Below, in pieces: positions 1-10,789 of a stretch of DNA of 64,000 bases. Every line of letters starts with the position of its first letter. Position 1 is the stretch's first letter. Made by a program: the position numbers and the translations under genes. The DNA comes from Prorocentrum cordatum (lineage: Eukaryota; Sar; Dinophyceae; Prorocentrales; Prorocentraceae): the NCBI GenBank assembly GCA_963575745.1, contig CAUYUJ010020749.1, forward strand, positions 443,640-507,639, read 5' to 3'. The notes under the pieces are model-generated. The model was not told where the DNA came from, did no database searches, and saw only the letters and a list, made by a program, of their open reading frames with translations.

Positions 1-875
1 AGACGCCTCGGCCCCCCCCTGCCCCGCAGCCGTCGACCTCGTCCTCCCGGCGCGCCAAGCGCGGCGGCGCTCTAACTTCCACGCGCCCGCCAAACCCTCG
101 CGGCCCTCGAGCCCTCGAGGGGGCTGAGCGCGCGCGCGGGGGCCGAGATAGATGCGTTAAGGCGCAGCGCGAGCAATGCACGCCGCGGCGGCGCAACCTG
201 CCACGCGCCCAGAAAACCAGCGCAACACTGCGCATCATGAGAAGCAGGATGCCACGCTGCCGATGTCCTCCCCCCAGGCATCGCGGCAGCCTTCGATTTG
301 GCGTTCGCCTTCCCCTCCGCAGCCCTGTTGCCCTTTTCCTCTGTCCATCCCCTTGGCCCTGCCTTTGGCTGCCCCATCGGCCCGTCTCCTGGCCCTCCTC
401 GGATTCCCCCTCCTTCCAAGTGGGATCGGCGACCCTGGGCGTCTCAGTCGAACGCTTCTGGCCGAAACTACCAACTGGGACTGATGACCCGCCCCGCGCC
501 GACGCGAACAGATCGAAGCCGGAAGAATTCCTCGAGCGACGAGGCAACGGAGCGCCCATCCTCGATAGCCAATCTAAGCGCCCCCCCCCCGGCGGCGACG
601 GCGGTGGGCAAGGGCCCAATTCGACGACGTGTAATATCATCTCAATGCGACCCCTGCCGGCGGGCGTCGACCGGGCGGCGACGCGCGCTGCAGCGCGCGC
701 CCCTGCGTCGCAGCGCAACTCACTGGCCCCCTGCCCCCGCGCAGCCCTCTAAGATTGTGCTGGCGAGTGCGCCCCCCCAAACGCCCCTCACTTCCCCGCC
801 CCCCCCCCCCCCCCCCCCCGCGGGCCCCCGCGGCACTGGTGGGCGGCGCGGGTTGCAGCGATGGGCCCCGGCCAC
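1..875. other. GC-rich stretch, no supported gene
   Basis: Several short open frames overlap on both strands here, as expected of stop-poor GC-rich DNA. A poly-C tract lies at about 799-818. No domain, RNA gene or repeat array is recognised. 1241-1600 is similar: GTC/CGC-rich low complexity without a supported gene. Confidence 0.5.
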
Positions 876-1240
876 CTGCTGCTCGATCAGCCTGGATTTC
901 TTCGCGCGACCTTTCGTCTCCCTGAATTGCCTCGCCAGCTGCCTGGGCAGCGCGCCGCGGGGTGCGCCGCGGGGCAGGGGGCGCCGCGGGCTGCGCGGGC
1001 GGGGGGGGCCTGCGCCATCGATGGAAGATACATTCACGAACGGAGAAGACCGAAGATGCACGGAACGCGCGACTCTGCAATCGATCGCACGCAAAATCAC
1101 GAAGATACACCAAATAAGAACATGGGATAACCGAACAAACACGCACGCGGCGCCTGATACCACGCAACGTCGCGGGAGACATGTTCGCCCGTGACCTCTA
1201 TGAAATTCAGCCAGTCCTGCAGCTGCGCTTCGGCATAGCC
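876..1240 (-). other. Two candidate exons of an unrecognised gene, with a 137-nt intron
   Basis: Seen: on the minus strand an exon-like block ends at 1147 (peptide includes AEAQLQDWLNFIEVTGEH). A GT donor (GTGCGT) lies at 1146-1141, and a pyrimidine-poor acceptor ending GCGCAG lies at 1016-1010. Joining 1147 to 1009 keeps one frame and gives a basic segment including ALPRQLARQFRETKGRAKK, which runs to a CAG/GTGG donor at 876. The composition is protein-like, unlike the surrounding low-complexity DNA. Inference: these are exons of a minus-strand gene that may also include the blocks at 3246-3850. No family is recognised. The alternative is chance open frame in GC-rich DNA. Confidence 0.3.
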
Positions 1241-1602
1241 GTCGTCGCCAGTCGCTCTCGTCTTCGTCGCCGTCGCCCGTGGCGATCGTAGTCGTCGCAT
1301 TATGCCGCCGCTCCTCGTCGCCCGTCGTCGCCGTCCGCCTTTTTTCGCCTGCCATGTCCGTCATCGTCGATTTCGTCGTTGCTGCCCTGATCTCCCGTTG
1401 GCCCGCCCTGGCCCCCCTTCGCCCCCTCCCCCCCGCCCCCGCCCCCCGCGCGCGCGGCGGCCGCAGCGCGCCATCGTGAAACATCAAGATGAGAACAAAT
1501 TATGCTAACGGAGTTCCCCACATAATGATGTTTTTGGGCTAGCGGGATCAAGCAACATTTTGTAGAGAAATTGCCGACCTGCCCTCGCCCCTGCCCTGCC
1601 CT

Positions 1603-2905
1603 CGCCCCCTGGAGGGGTGGGAGGGGCACGAAACCTGATAAATAACAGGTGATTCGAATACCCTCCTCGCTCAGGCGGGGCCTCCCTGGAGGGGTGGGAG
1701 GGGCACGAAACCTGATAAATAACAGGTGATGCGAATACCCTCCTCGCTCAGGCGGGGCCTCCCTGGAGGGGTGGGAGGGCGCGAAACCTGAGAAAGAACA
1801 GGTGATGCGAATACCCTCCTCGCTCAGGCGGGGCCTCCCTGGAGGGGTGGGAGGGGCACGAAACCTGAGAAATAACAGGTGATGCGAATACCCTCCTCGC
1901 TCAGGCGGGGCCTCCCTGGAGGGGTGGGAGGGGCACGAAACCTGATAAATAACAGGTGATGCGAATACCCTCCTCGCTCAGGCGGGGCCTCCCTGGAGGG
2001 GTGGGAGGGGCACGAAACCTGATAAATAACAGGTGATGCGAATACCCTCCTCGCTCAGGCGGGGCCTCCCTGGAGGGGTGGGAGGGGCACGAAACCTGAT
2101 AAATAACAGGTGATGCGAATACCCTCCTCGCTCAGGCGGGGCCTCCCTGGAGGGGTGGGAGGGGCACGAAACCTGATAAATAACAGGTGATGCGAATACC
2201 CTCCTCGCTCAGGCGGGGCCTCCCTGGAGGGGTGGGAGGGGCGAAACCTGAAACCTGGCTCAGGCGGGGCCTCCCTGGAGGGGTGGGAGGGGCACGAAAC
2301 CTGAACAGGTGATGCGAATACCCTCCTCGCTCAGGCGGGGCCTCCCTGGAGGGGTGGGAGGGGCACGAAACCTCCGATACCCTCCTCGCTCAGGCGGGGC
2401 CTCCCTGGAGGGGTGGGAGGGGCACGAAACCATGTAAATAGTATGGTATTCCGATACCCTCCTCGCTCAGGCGGGGCCTCCCTGGAGGGGTGGGAGGGGC
2501 ACGAAACCATGTAAATAGTATGGTATTCCGATACCCTCCTCGCTCAGGCGGGGCCTCCCTGGAGGGGTGGGAGGGGCACGAAACCTGTAAATAACATGGT
2601 ATTCCGAATACCCTCCTCGCTCAGGCGGGGCCTCCCTGGAGGGGTGGGAGGGGCACGAAACCTGTAAATAACATGGTGATGCGAATACCCTCCTCGCTCA
2701 GGCGGGGCCTCCCTGGAGGGGTGGGAGGGGCACGAAACCTGATAAATAACAGGTGATGCGAATACCCTCCTCGCTCAGGCGGGGCCTCCCTGGAGGGGTG
2801 GGAGGGGCACGAAACCTGATAAATAACAGGTGATGCGAATACCCTCCTCGCTCAGGCGGGGCCTCCCTGGAGGGTTTTCGAATAGCGTCCTCCGGGAGGG
2901 GTGGG
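1603..2905. repeat. 77-bp tandem array (about 17 copies)
   Basis: The unit is 77 bp; for example, unit starts at 1681 and 1758 are exactly 77 bp apart. Each unit holds the palindrome CCTCCCTGGAGG and an inverted repeat, ACCTG-ATAAATAA-CAGGT. Copies near 2268 and 2399 are shortened by internal deletion. Copies near 2430-2530 carry ACCAT...ATGGT in place of ACCTG...CAGGT. The array ends at about 2880-2905 in a broken copy that leads into the TGGTA satellite. Confidence 0.95.
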
Positions 2906-2936
2906 AGGGGCACGGAGGGGGTTGCTGTTCTGTTAT

Positions 2937-3148
2937 GTTCGTGGTTTGGTATGGTATTGGTATGGTATGGTATTGGTATGGTATGGCTTGGTACGGCTTG
3001 GGATGTTATTGGTTTGGTATGGTATGGTATGGTATGGTATTGGTATGGTATGGTATGGTATTGATATGGTATGGCTTGGTATGGCGTGGTATGGTATTGG
3101 TATGGTAAGGTATTGGTATGGTATGGCTTGGTATGGTATGGTTTAGGA
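2937..3148. repeat. TGGTA/TATGG short-period satellite
   Basis: Near-perfect iterations of TGGTA with interspersed TGGTATTGGTA and TGGCTTGGTA variants. It abuts the 77-bp array, some late copies of which already contain ATGGTATT. Open frames across it (Trp/Tyr/Gly repeats) are shadows. Confidence 0.95.
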
Positions 3149-3245
3149 GAAGGACGCGGGAGGAGGAGGAGAAGGAGAGGGTGTTCTGGGAAAACAAGAA
3201 CCCCACTCAGGATGTGGGGAAAAAAACAGCATCGAACTCCCATTG

Positions 3246-3430
3246 CTTGCCCGCCCCAGTGCTGCGCGTCGCCCCCCGCGGCCGCGCCTGGTTGATGGCC
3301 GCGTCGGGCTGCAGAACGGCCTGCCCATGGCGGTCTCGGCGCAGCAGGCCATTGATCTGGTCGGGGGCCGCCATGGAGGTTGCATTGTCCCTGGCGTCGC
3401 TGGCGTCGAAGTGCGCGAGGCGCCCAGCGG
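3246..3430 (-). other. Candidate exon, unrecognised
   Basis: The minus-strand reading gives a protein-like stretch (includes NATSMAAPDQINGLLRRD) ending before a GC-type donor (GCAAGC) near 3245. GC donors are common in dinoflagellate introns (established knowledge). The opposite strand is also open here, so the strand call is weak. No domain recognised. Confidence 0.25.
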
Positions 3431-3639
3431 GAATTACACGCGCGAGGGCAACGTCATATGCAACATGCACAAAGTGCAGCGATGCAGAAAATCAAGATAC
3501 ATAACTACAAACATCAGAATATAAACATCGACCGCCTGAGAGTGCGCCAGAAGTGGTTCACAGGGGGGGAAATAGAAGAGTACGCAGTGGAAGCAGCACG
3601 ATGCACTTACGGTGGGAATGCAGACGATGTATCTTGTTT

Positions 3640-3850
3640 ACAAGGAACACAAATATAGTAACCAAGAAGAGATATCTCCGCGCACGCGGCGCCCATCCGC
3701 TCCTCGCAGAGGAAGCGGATGACCACCTGATAGTCCGCGGCCGTGACGTCGGCGCGGGCGCGCGAGCGATTGCGGCGTACCTGGAAGGACGCCTGCATGG
3801 GTATGGCGTCCAGGGCAGGGGGCGTGGCGGGCGCGCTCGACCCAGCACAT
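3640..3850 (-). other. Candidate exon, unrecognised
   Basis: The minus-strand reading includes DAIPMQASFQVRRNRSRAR followed by a stretch with DYQVVIRFLCEERMGAACAE. It is followed by a possible GTGCGC donor inside the sequence GGCGCCGCGTGCG, the same context as the donor at 1146. A related peptide (GLGAACAEVL) is readable on the minus strand near 4175-4210, suggesting a diverged partial copy. No family is recognised. Confidence 0.25.
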
Positions 3851-3889
3851 GAGATGATACATGCGCGCGGTATCTTGCAATATACAAGA

Positions 3890-4145
3890 TGACAACGGGC
3901 GACGACGACAGCCGAAAACGACTACGACGACGACGACGACCACGGCGACGGGCGACGACGACGACGAGACGCACCGAAGGCGACGACGAAGGACGACGAC
4001 GACGGGCGACGACGGACGACGACGACGTGCGACGACGGCGACGGACGACGACAGACGACGACGACGACGAGAACGACGACGACTACGACCACGACAACGG
4101 GCGACGACGACGGACGACGACGACGGACGAGGGCGAGGACGAGGA
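3890..4145. repeat. GAC/ACG trinucleotide microsatellite
   Basis: Imperfect (GAC)n/(ACG)n over about 250 bp, giving acidic or Arg/Thr-rich shadow frames. 4150-4479 is AT-richer sequence with no recognised feature. Confidence 0.9.
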
Positions 4146-4479
4146 AGGTGGGAGGGAATAGAAGGACCGATCCGCGAGGACTTCGGCGCAAGCCGCCCCG
4201 AGCCCATGTCGGCACAATCCTCGCGCGTTTCGTGGCCCTATGCGAAAGCAGATGCTGCGGTGAGTGAGATAGTGAGCTTGTTCAGACGTCAACTTGAACA
4301 TTATTCTGTAAGGGATCACGTTTAAATTTGACTGAACCTCAATACCATAGTGTCGACGATTTAACGTTTGACTTCTCTTGGAAGAGACAAAGCTACACAA
4401 TAAACATTATCATCATGATCATCGAAAAGGAATTATTTTATAACTTAGGATACAAAAAAACAACTTACAAGGTATTGAG

Positions 4480-4845
4480 GGCATGGCCCCGGGGCCCGAA
4501 ACTGGCTGAAAACGCCACGAGTGAAACAATAGAACGCGCGAATCTCAGGGGAACAACCTCAGGACGTCCGTTTCCATCATGCCCCGCTAGCGTCACGGCG
4601 GCTTCCTCCTCGCGGGCCCGGCGGGCGCCGGATCGGACGGCGGCGCGTCGGTGTCGAGGCCCGCGGGCGGGACCAGCAGCAAGCCCTCGTGTGGAGACAA
4701 CAAAAATACCAATAGTGCGAATCGCCGATCCTCTCACGTAGCTTCGTCTCTATCAGGAAGGTGTCCCAAATACTCAATGTGCGAACTACCTGGTGACTAC
4801 TCAATCCTTTCTCATCGCAAGCCGAGATACATATACATACATGTG
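4480..4845. repeat. Dispersed repeat, copy 1 (partner at 40552-41140)
   Basis: Clear direct similarity to 40552-41140. Both contain GGGCCCGAAACT, AGGACGTCCGTTTCC, GTGTCGAGGCCCGCGG, GCGAATCGCCGAT and AGGTGTCCCAAATAC in the same order. The partner has about 235 bp of hairpin tandem repeat inserted. No coding potential recognised. Confidence 0.8.
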
Positions 4846-5074
4846 TAAATAAGTATAACTGTACATGTAGATCTGTAAATATGCGATTATGTGGGACCGC
4901 TCACTACAAATATGTTGACGGACCCTCCATGCATGTAAACTACCACGAGTACGCATGAACATGCAGGAATAGCAGGATGGGAACGGAGACAGAAGCGTGC
5001 GGAAGAGGGAGAAGCTTCTAGGAGGGACACACATGTTCAGCAGCAACAACAACAGCGCCGAGCGCATTGTTGTA

Positions 5075-6535
5075 CCACTCCACTCCGCTGGACCTGCCAG
5101 CAGCCCACGAACGTGGCGACCATTTCACACTTCGCATCTCCCCAGGGGAGCCGCAAGGTCCCAACGGGGTCTGCGTACCACGACACTCCGCTGGACCTCC
5201 CAGCAGCCCACGAAAGTGGCGACAATTTTGCACACTTCTCAGCTCGCCAAGAGGGAGCCGCGAGGTCCCAACGGGATCTGCGTACCACTCCACTCCGCTG
5301 GACCTCCCAGCAGCCCACTAAAGTGGCGACAGTTGCGCACTTCGCAGCCCCCAAGAGAAGCCACGAGGTTCCAACGGGATCTGCGTAACACTCCACCCAA
5401 GTGGACCTTCCAGGAGCCCACGAACGTGGCGACAATTACGCACTTCGCAACCCCCCCCGGGAAGCCGCGAAGTGCCAACGGGGACTGCGTACCACTTCAG
5501 TCCGCTGGACCTCCCAGGGGCCGCCGAAAGTTGCGACGGTTGCGTACAGGGGAGCCGCGAGGTCCCAACGGGGTCTGCGTACCACTCCAATCCGCTGGAC
5601 CTCCCAGCAGCCCACGAACGTGGCGACAATTACGTACAGGGGAGCAACAAAGTCCCTACGGGGTCTGCGTGCCACTCTACTCCGCTGGACCTCCCAGGAG
5701 CCCACGAAAGTGGCGACAATTTTGCACACTTCGCAGCCCCTCAGGTGAGCCGCCAGGTCGCAAAGGGTCTCCGTACCACGACACTCCGCTGGACCCAGCA
5801 GCCCACGAACGTGGCGATTTGCACACCTCGCAGCCCCACGGAAGCCGCGAGGTCCCAACGGGGTCTGCGAACCACTCCACTCCGCTGGACCTCCCAGCAG
5901 CCAACGAAAGTGGCGACAATTTTGCACTTCGCAGCTCCCCACGGGAGCCACGAGGTCCCAGCGGGATCTGCGTACCGCTCGAATCTGCTGGACCTCTCAA
6001 GAGCACACGAAAATGGCGACCATGGCACACTTCGCAGCCCACGAGGTCCCAACGGGATCTGCGTACCACTCCACCCAGCTGGACCTTCCAGGAGCTCACG
6101 GAAATGACGACAACTGCACACTTCGCAGCCCCCCGGGGAGCTGCGAGGTCCCAACGGGGACTGCGTACCACTCCACTCCACTCCGCTGGACCTCCCAGCA
6201 GCCCACGAAAGTGGCGACAGTTGCACAAGGGAGTCGCGAGATCCCAACGGGGTCTGCGTACCACTCCACTCCGTTGGACCTCCCAGGAGCCTACGAAAGT
6301 GGCGACAGTTGCATACTTCGCAGCTCCCCACGGGAGCCCCGAAGTCCCAACGGGTTCTGCGTACCACTCCACTCCCCGGGACCTCCCAGGCGCCCGCGGA
6401 AGTGGCGACAACTGCGCACTTCGCATCCCCGCAGCGAGCCGCGTGGTCTCGACGTGGCGTTTGTGACTACAGACTCCGCTGGACCTCCCAGGAGCCCACG
6501 AAAGCGGCGACAGAGAGAGCCCCGCACGAAAGTGG
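5075..6535. repeat. ~100-bp minisatellite (about 15 copies)
   Basis: Units of about 90-108 bp share a core of CTCCGCTGGACCTCCCAG, then CCCACGAAAGTGGCGAC, CACTTCGCAGC, and GAGGTCCCAACGGG. Copies differ by small indels that shift frame. The array lacks stops in several frames on both strands, which creates a 489-codon plus-strand frame (4997-6466) and comparable minus-strand frames; these are not accepted as genes. Confidence 0.93.
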
Positions 6536-6924
6536 CCAGGCGGCGCAAGCAGGACGAAGGAGAGAAGGGAGGAGGAAGAGAAGGAAGAGGACAGGAGGGA
6601 GGGGAGGAAGGAATTTGGAGAGACCCGAAAACGATGGACCCAACACAGGAGGATTGCGTAATCGTTCCTCCGTTCTCGGCCTCGAGAGGCCCTCGCCAGG
6701 CCAGCACCGTCAAAAACGGCTGAGGATGACAAGCTGGTCCCTGGGAGTGGGTTGAGTCTTCTGGGGCAGTGGCCGAAACTGTGACCGAGCATCTTCCTGA
6801 AACTCTTCCCAGATGTGACCGGGACCAACGCCCGACTTGTTGCGAACACTCCCGGGCATGACCGATGTTCCTGAAACGGTGCTTGCACTTAGGGGTCCTC
6901 ACAAGTGCTCAAGGAAACCAAGGG
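6536..6924. other. No supported gene
   Basis: A purine-rich tract at about 6545-6625, then unique sequence. Nothing recognised. Confidence 0.5.
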
Positions 6925-7085
6925 CTCCTAAGTTCGCGCTTCGCGCTGCGCGAAGCGCGAAGCGCGAATAACTTCGCGCTCTCGCGCCGCCCCCCAAGGG
7001 GGAGAAGAGGAGGACGAGGAGGAGGGGGAGGAGGAAGGAGGACGGCGAAGCGCGAAGCGCGAATAACTTCGCGCCCTCCTGGGAG
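6925..7085. repeat. GCGAAGCGCGAATAACTTCGCGC palindromic repeats (two copies)
   Basis: The palindrome-like unit AAGCGCGAATAACTTCGCGC occurs at about 6955-6980 and 7047-7072, separated by a GGA-rich stretch. Each copy can fold into a GCGCGAA...TTCGCGC hairpin. Confidence 0.8.
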
Positions 7086-7255
7086 CCCTTGAGAAACTGG
7101 CCCTGAAGGTCGGTCTCGCTGCTGTGTAGTCGCCGTTGCCGCCCCGTCGCCGCCCGTGGTCTGGGCCTGGACGTCGGTCTGGCGGCCATGTTGTCGCCGT
7201 CGCCGCCCCGTCGCCGCCGTCGCCGCTCGTCGCGGCCGTTCGATTGCGCCACATA

Positions 7256-7352
7256 GTTTGCGTCGCGTTGCTTGGCGTTGTTTCGCGTTGCGTTGCGTTG
7301 CGTCGTTTTGCGTTGGTTTGTTTTGTTTTGCATTGCATTGTATTGCCGTGCG
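7256..7352. repeat. GTTGC/GTTTT pentanucleotide-type microsatellite
   Basis: Iterations of CGTTG grading into TTTTG and CATTG. It sits just before the first higher-order repeat unit. Confidence 0.8.
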
Positions 7353-7379
7353 TCGATTCTCTTCGAAGAAAGAATTTGG

Positions 7380-8960
7380 ATCCCCCCGAATTTATCGGTA
7401 CACCTTTTTGTGTTTCAAATTACATATGATTCTGCCCCACCGCTCATCCGAAATATGAACTCATACCATCCCAACCCTGCCGGGTTTTACCGCCCCCACC
7501 ATTTTCGGCAAACAGATAAATGCGCGCGCTCGTTTATAAAAAACACGAGTTCCCAACAATCCCTTGCAAAACGTGTGACGATGTGCACACGCGCGCGCCG
7601 TCGCGCGCGCATGCCGAAATCCTTCAAACCTTTGGTTTCGGAGGGATTCCAGCATCGAGCGCCAAAACATATACAACAGACATGGGTTCGCAACACCGAT
7701 TTTCAAACAAAAACGTGCGCCCTTTTTTCACTCATTTTTTAACACAAAAAACATGGCGTGTTTTGAACATGTTCAGCAAATGCTACCACACGGGTTTCGC
7801 CCGCGCGCATGTTGAAATCGTTCGAACGCCCTTGCGCGCATGCCGCCGCGAGAACCCGATGCAAAAAAACGAAATGCACACGCGCGCGCCTGCCGAAACC
7901 TTTCAATAAAACATTCGTTGTCGGAAGGATGTCAACATCGAGAGCCCGCCCCCCAAAAAAATATATTTCGTATAACAAACATGGTTTCGCAACACGGACT
8001 TCCACCAAAAAATGCGCGCGCGCTTTTTCGAATTGTGGAGATAGCCATACATTGTTTCAACCTGTACATGGCATGCTACCAAGTGGGTTTCGTGCGCGCG
8101 CATGTCGAAATCGTTCGAGCACCCTTGCGCGCATGCCGTCGCGAAAATCCTGTCCGGAAAATGAAACGAAGTGCACGCGCGCGCGTCGCCGCGCGCGCCT
8201 GCCGAAATCCTTCAAACACCGTCGGTTTCGTAGCGAATTCAAAACAGAACGTCCAAGACACATTCAAAAACGCAGTTTCGCAGCATCAGTTTCCCGCCAT
8301 CAAGAAAAAAAACGCGCGCTTTTGCAAATTCTTACCATAAGCCATTCAATATTTGTCTTGGTTCTACCAAATTCTGCCCAACGGGCCTCTGGCGCTGCAC
8401 GCCGACATCATTCGCGCGCCCTTGCGCGCGCTGGGGGGGGGGGGGAGGGGGTAGGGGTGCGATCCGTGTCAGATAATTTCATGCGGGCCACTCTCGCGCG
8501 TCGGCCGCGCGCGCATGTCGAATACCTTCCAAAACCTTCATCACCGACGCGAGGGCGCCGTCATAGTCGCGGGCGCGATCGGCATCGGCGCCCGCACTGG
8601 CCACGCTTCTGTCGGCGCGAACACCGTCATCAGCGCCGCTGTTTATAATCATCGCGTCTACCGCTGTCCGTTGTCGGCGTTGCCATAATACCGCGCCCGC
8701 CCTAGTCGCCGACTCGCAGAAAAGTACCCGCTGGGATGCGCCCTGCGGTCAGCGCCACCGCGGCCGCGTCGGCGGCGCTGAACTAGCTGGCCGCTGCGCG
8801 CGCGTGCCAGGGTTGGAGCGGCCGCAGAAATGCACCAGCCAACGCCAAACATGCATCGCAATCGCCACCGCATGGGCATTGCAGGCCAAATTGCGGGTGG
8901 GCGGGTGGGATGCTCGCAAGAGCATGGGATGTGTCAGCACGTTGGTTAAAATTAGCTCAC
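7380..8960. repeat. Higher-order repeat unit U1 (head + 3 short modules + long module)
   Basis: The unit starts with a head (ACACCTTTTTGTGTTTCAAA ... TCTGCCCCA). Three ~285-bp short modules follow at about 7495-7770, 7780-8050 and 8065-8350. Each has GC palindromes (ACGCGCGCGYYGTCGCGCGC), CATGCCGAAATCCTTC and CTACCANNNGGGTTTCG. A ~570-bp long module follows at about 8360-8960 (includes AGGGCGCCGTCAT, CGCCCGCCCTAGTCGCCGA and GCGGGTGGGCGGGTGGGAT). The same modules recur at 18.8-22.3 kb. No coding capacity is recognised. Confidence 0.85.
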
Positions 8961-9004
8961 CGTTCTGAAAAAATCAAGTCCACCACCGCCACCACCACCC
9001 CATC

Positions 9005-9330
9005 CCGGCTTGAACGGTGCACCTTTTTGTGTTGCAATGCATATGTGAGTCTGCCCCATCGTGCGTCCTACATATGAATGAACAGCACCCCAGCCCAGCC
9101 CGTTTCGAGCCCCGCCGTCATCCTTTTCCAAAAGTGACTACGCGCGCGCACTCGTTTATCAAGAACCAAAAAATCACATAATCCCTTGTGCAAAACATGT
9201 GACGAAATGCACGCACGCGCGTCGTCGCGCGCGCATGCCGGGATCCATCAAAAAACCTTCGGTTTCGGATAGGCTTCGAAATCGAATGTCAATATACACA
9301 CATCTCACTCACTCACCAAAATGTCCAAAG
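9005..9330. repeat. Truncated higher-order repeat unit (head + one short module)
   Basis: The head (GTGCACCTTTTTGTGTTGCA ... TCTGCCCCATCGTGCGTCC) and one short module (GCGCGTCGTCGCGCGCGCAT, then CCTTCGGTTTCGGA) match U1, U3 and U4. The copy stops before a long module. Confidence 0.8.
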
Positions 9331-9464
9331 GTCCAAACATCAGGTATTAGTTGAAATACGCTGAGACCCTAGACGGCGCTCGCCACTTTGGCGTCTCATT
9401 TAGGCACCGCGCAGCTCATGACTGTGAGCAGTGCGGCACGGAAGCGGCGCACACACAGACCAGC

Positions 9465-10006
9465 TCACCGAGGGTGGCGACCCCGACCCCGAGCTTTCCC
9501 CTGGGGCCCTCGGCTTCGCCCCCCTCCCCGAGCGGTGAGTAGGTTGGTGCGCGCTTCTGGGGGGGAGCGAGAGGGGTGAGAGGGCGGCATGGGGGCACGA
9601 GCAGAGGAAGTACGAGCGGGCGCAGGAGTAGGGGGTCTACTCGGGGGGGTCTGAGACCTGGGACCCCGAACATCAGAAACAACTGGCCTTTTCCTCTCGA
9701 GCCTATCTCGAGCAGGAGGTACGGAGCTGGAGCGGGTGGCGTCAGCCTCAGAAGTCGAAGTAGCTGCACCCTGTGCCGTGGGAGGTGGTGGTGAACAGGT
9801 CGGCGGTCGTGCAGTCCTAGAGCCCAAGCCACTGCATGCACCAGCTTGGGAATTCCCACTGAGAGCAAATCGAACCATAGCATCTGAAGAGGCACTCACA
9901 AACGGCAGTCGGGGGAGCACTTCATCATGGGTGGAAGTCGCTTTGAGGCGCCGTATTGAGTAGCCGTCAATTTCCAGGTCAAGGTCGTTTGTCATACTGG
10001 TAGTAC
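9465..10006 (-). other. 3' flank of the LINE: proline-rich open stretch
   Basis: An open minus-strand frame continues after the LINE C-terminal domain (peptide begins STTSMTNDLDLEIDGY) and becomes Pro/Ser/Arg-rich. Its segment TAQGAATSTSEA resembles TAPSAATSTSNI in the LINE linker near 13220-13270, and the DNA there is also similar, so a short stretch is duplicated. It may be an untranslated 3' region or a degraded extension. 9331-9464 holds nothing recognised. Confidence 0.35.
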
Positions 10007-10789
10007 TCACGCCTCGTCGTTCATCAACACGTCAATGTAGAGAGCCAACTCGTCCTCCACAAAGCCCGCTGGGGCTGGTCCGAGACAGGCTGGCTTGTTC
10101 GCATTGTTGAGAGCGGCCATGATCTTCTGGCGGATGCTGAGGTCGCGGCAAGTGAACATGACCTTCGCCGAGCCGCTCTTGTACGCTTTCTCGACCCTGC
10201 AGATCGGGAACATATCCTGGGCCTGGTACACATCGAGCTCGTTGATCTGCTGGAGCGCCGTGGTGAGCTCCTCCTTGCACTTCGCACCGATGTCCTGGCT
10301 GGCTAGAGTCTCGATCATCGCCATGGCTGCGCCTGGGGCAAGGGGGCCCTTTCCGTGAGTGTCGCCTTCTTGGCGGAGCATGCGTGCGTAGTTGCGGTTC
10401 TCCAACTCGATGGCCTCGACCAAGGGATCCTTGTCTTCCACTTTCACTGTCGTGACGATGCAGCCCTTGAGCTCGCGAACCTGCTTCGTGTTCTGGTACG
10501 TCGCACGGAGGATGATGAGAAGCAGGTCTTTCATCTCCTGGGACATCGTCGGCGCCTGCTTCGGCTTGAAGCCTGCTCCTCGGCGGCGCCGAACTCGAGC
10601 GAGGGTCACCTTCCTGGGGTCGAACTTCGGGTCCTCGTCCATTGCTCCGTCCTGACCCTTGCGTGGCTGGCTCCGTGAGCGTTCTGGCCTTCCGCGCGCT
10701 CCACCATTCCCAGACGCTGCTGAGGACTCCATGGGGGCACGCCAACCCGCTCGAGCTGGTGTCGGGACGCTCGCCGTGCCTGGTGCCAT
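10007..10789 (-). pseudogene. LINE C-terminal domain, displaced frame
   Basis: A 260-codon frame overlapping the tail of the RT frame. It contains a helical segment (MKDLLLIILRATYQNTKQVR) and then KDPLVEAIELENRNYARM. As I recall, tails of this pattern follow the zinc fingers in other dinoflagellate LINE proteins. A second part includes KVMFTCRDLSIRQKIM. The domain is collinear with the RT but one frame away, so an indel lies near 10700-10790. It ends with TGA at 10007, where the sequence GCGTGAGT also resembles a GT donor. The function of this tail is unknown. Confidence 0.55.

Noticed and set aside
1603-2905. CRISPR-like array
   Set aside because: The whole 77-bp unit repeats with no variable spacers, and the context is eukaryotic.
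4997-6466. 489-codon plus-strand frame as a repeat protein gene
   Set aside because: Repeat units shift frame between copies, several other frames on both strands are equally open, and no domain is visible.
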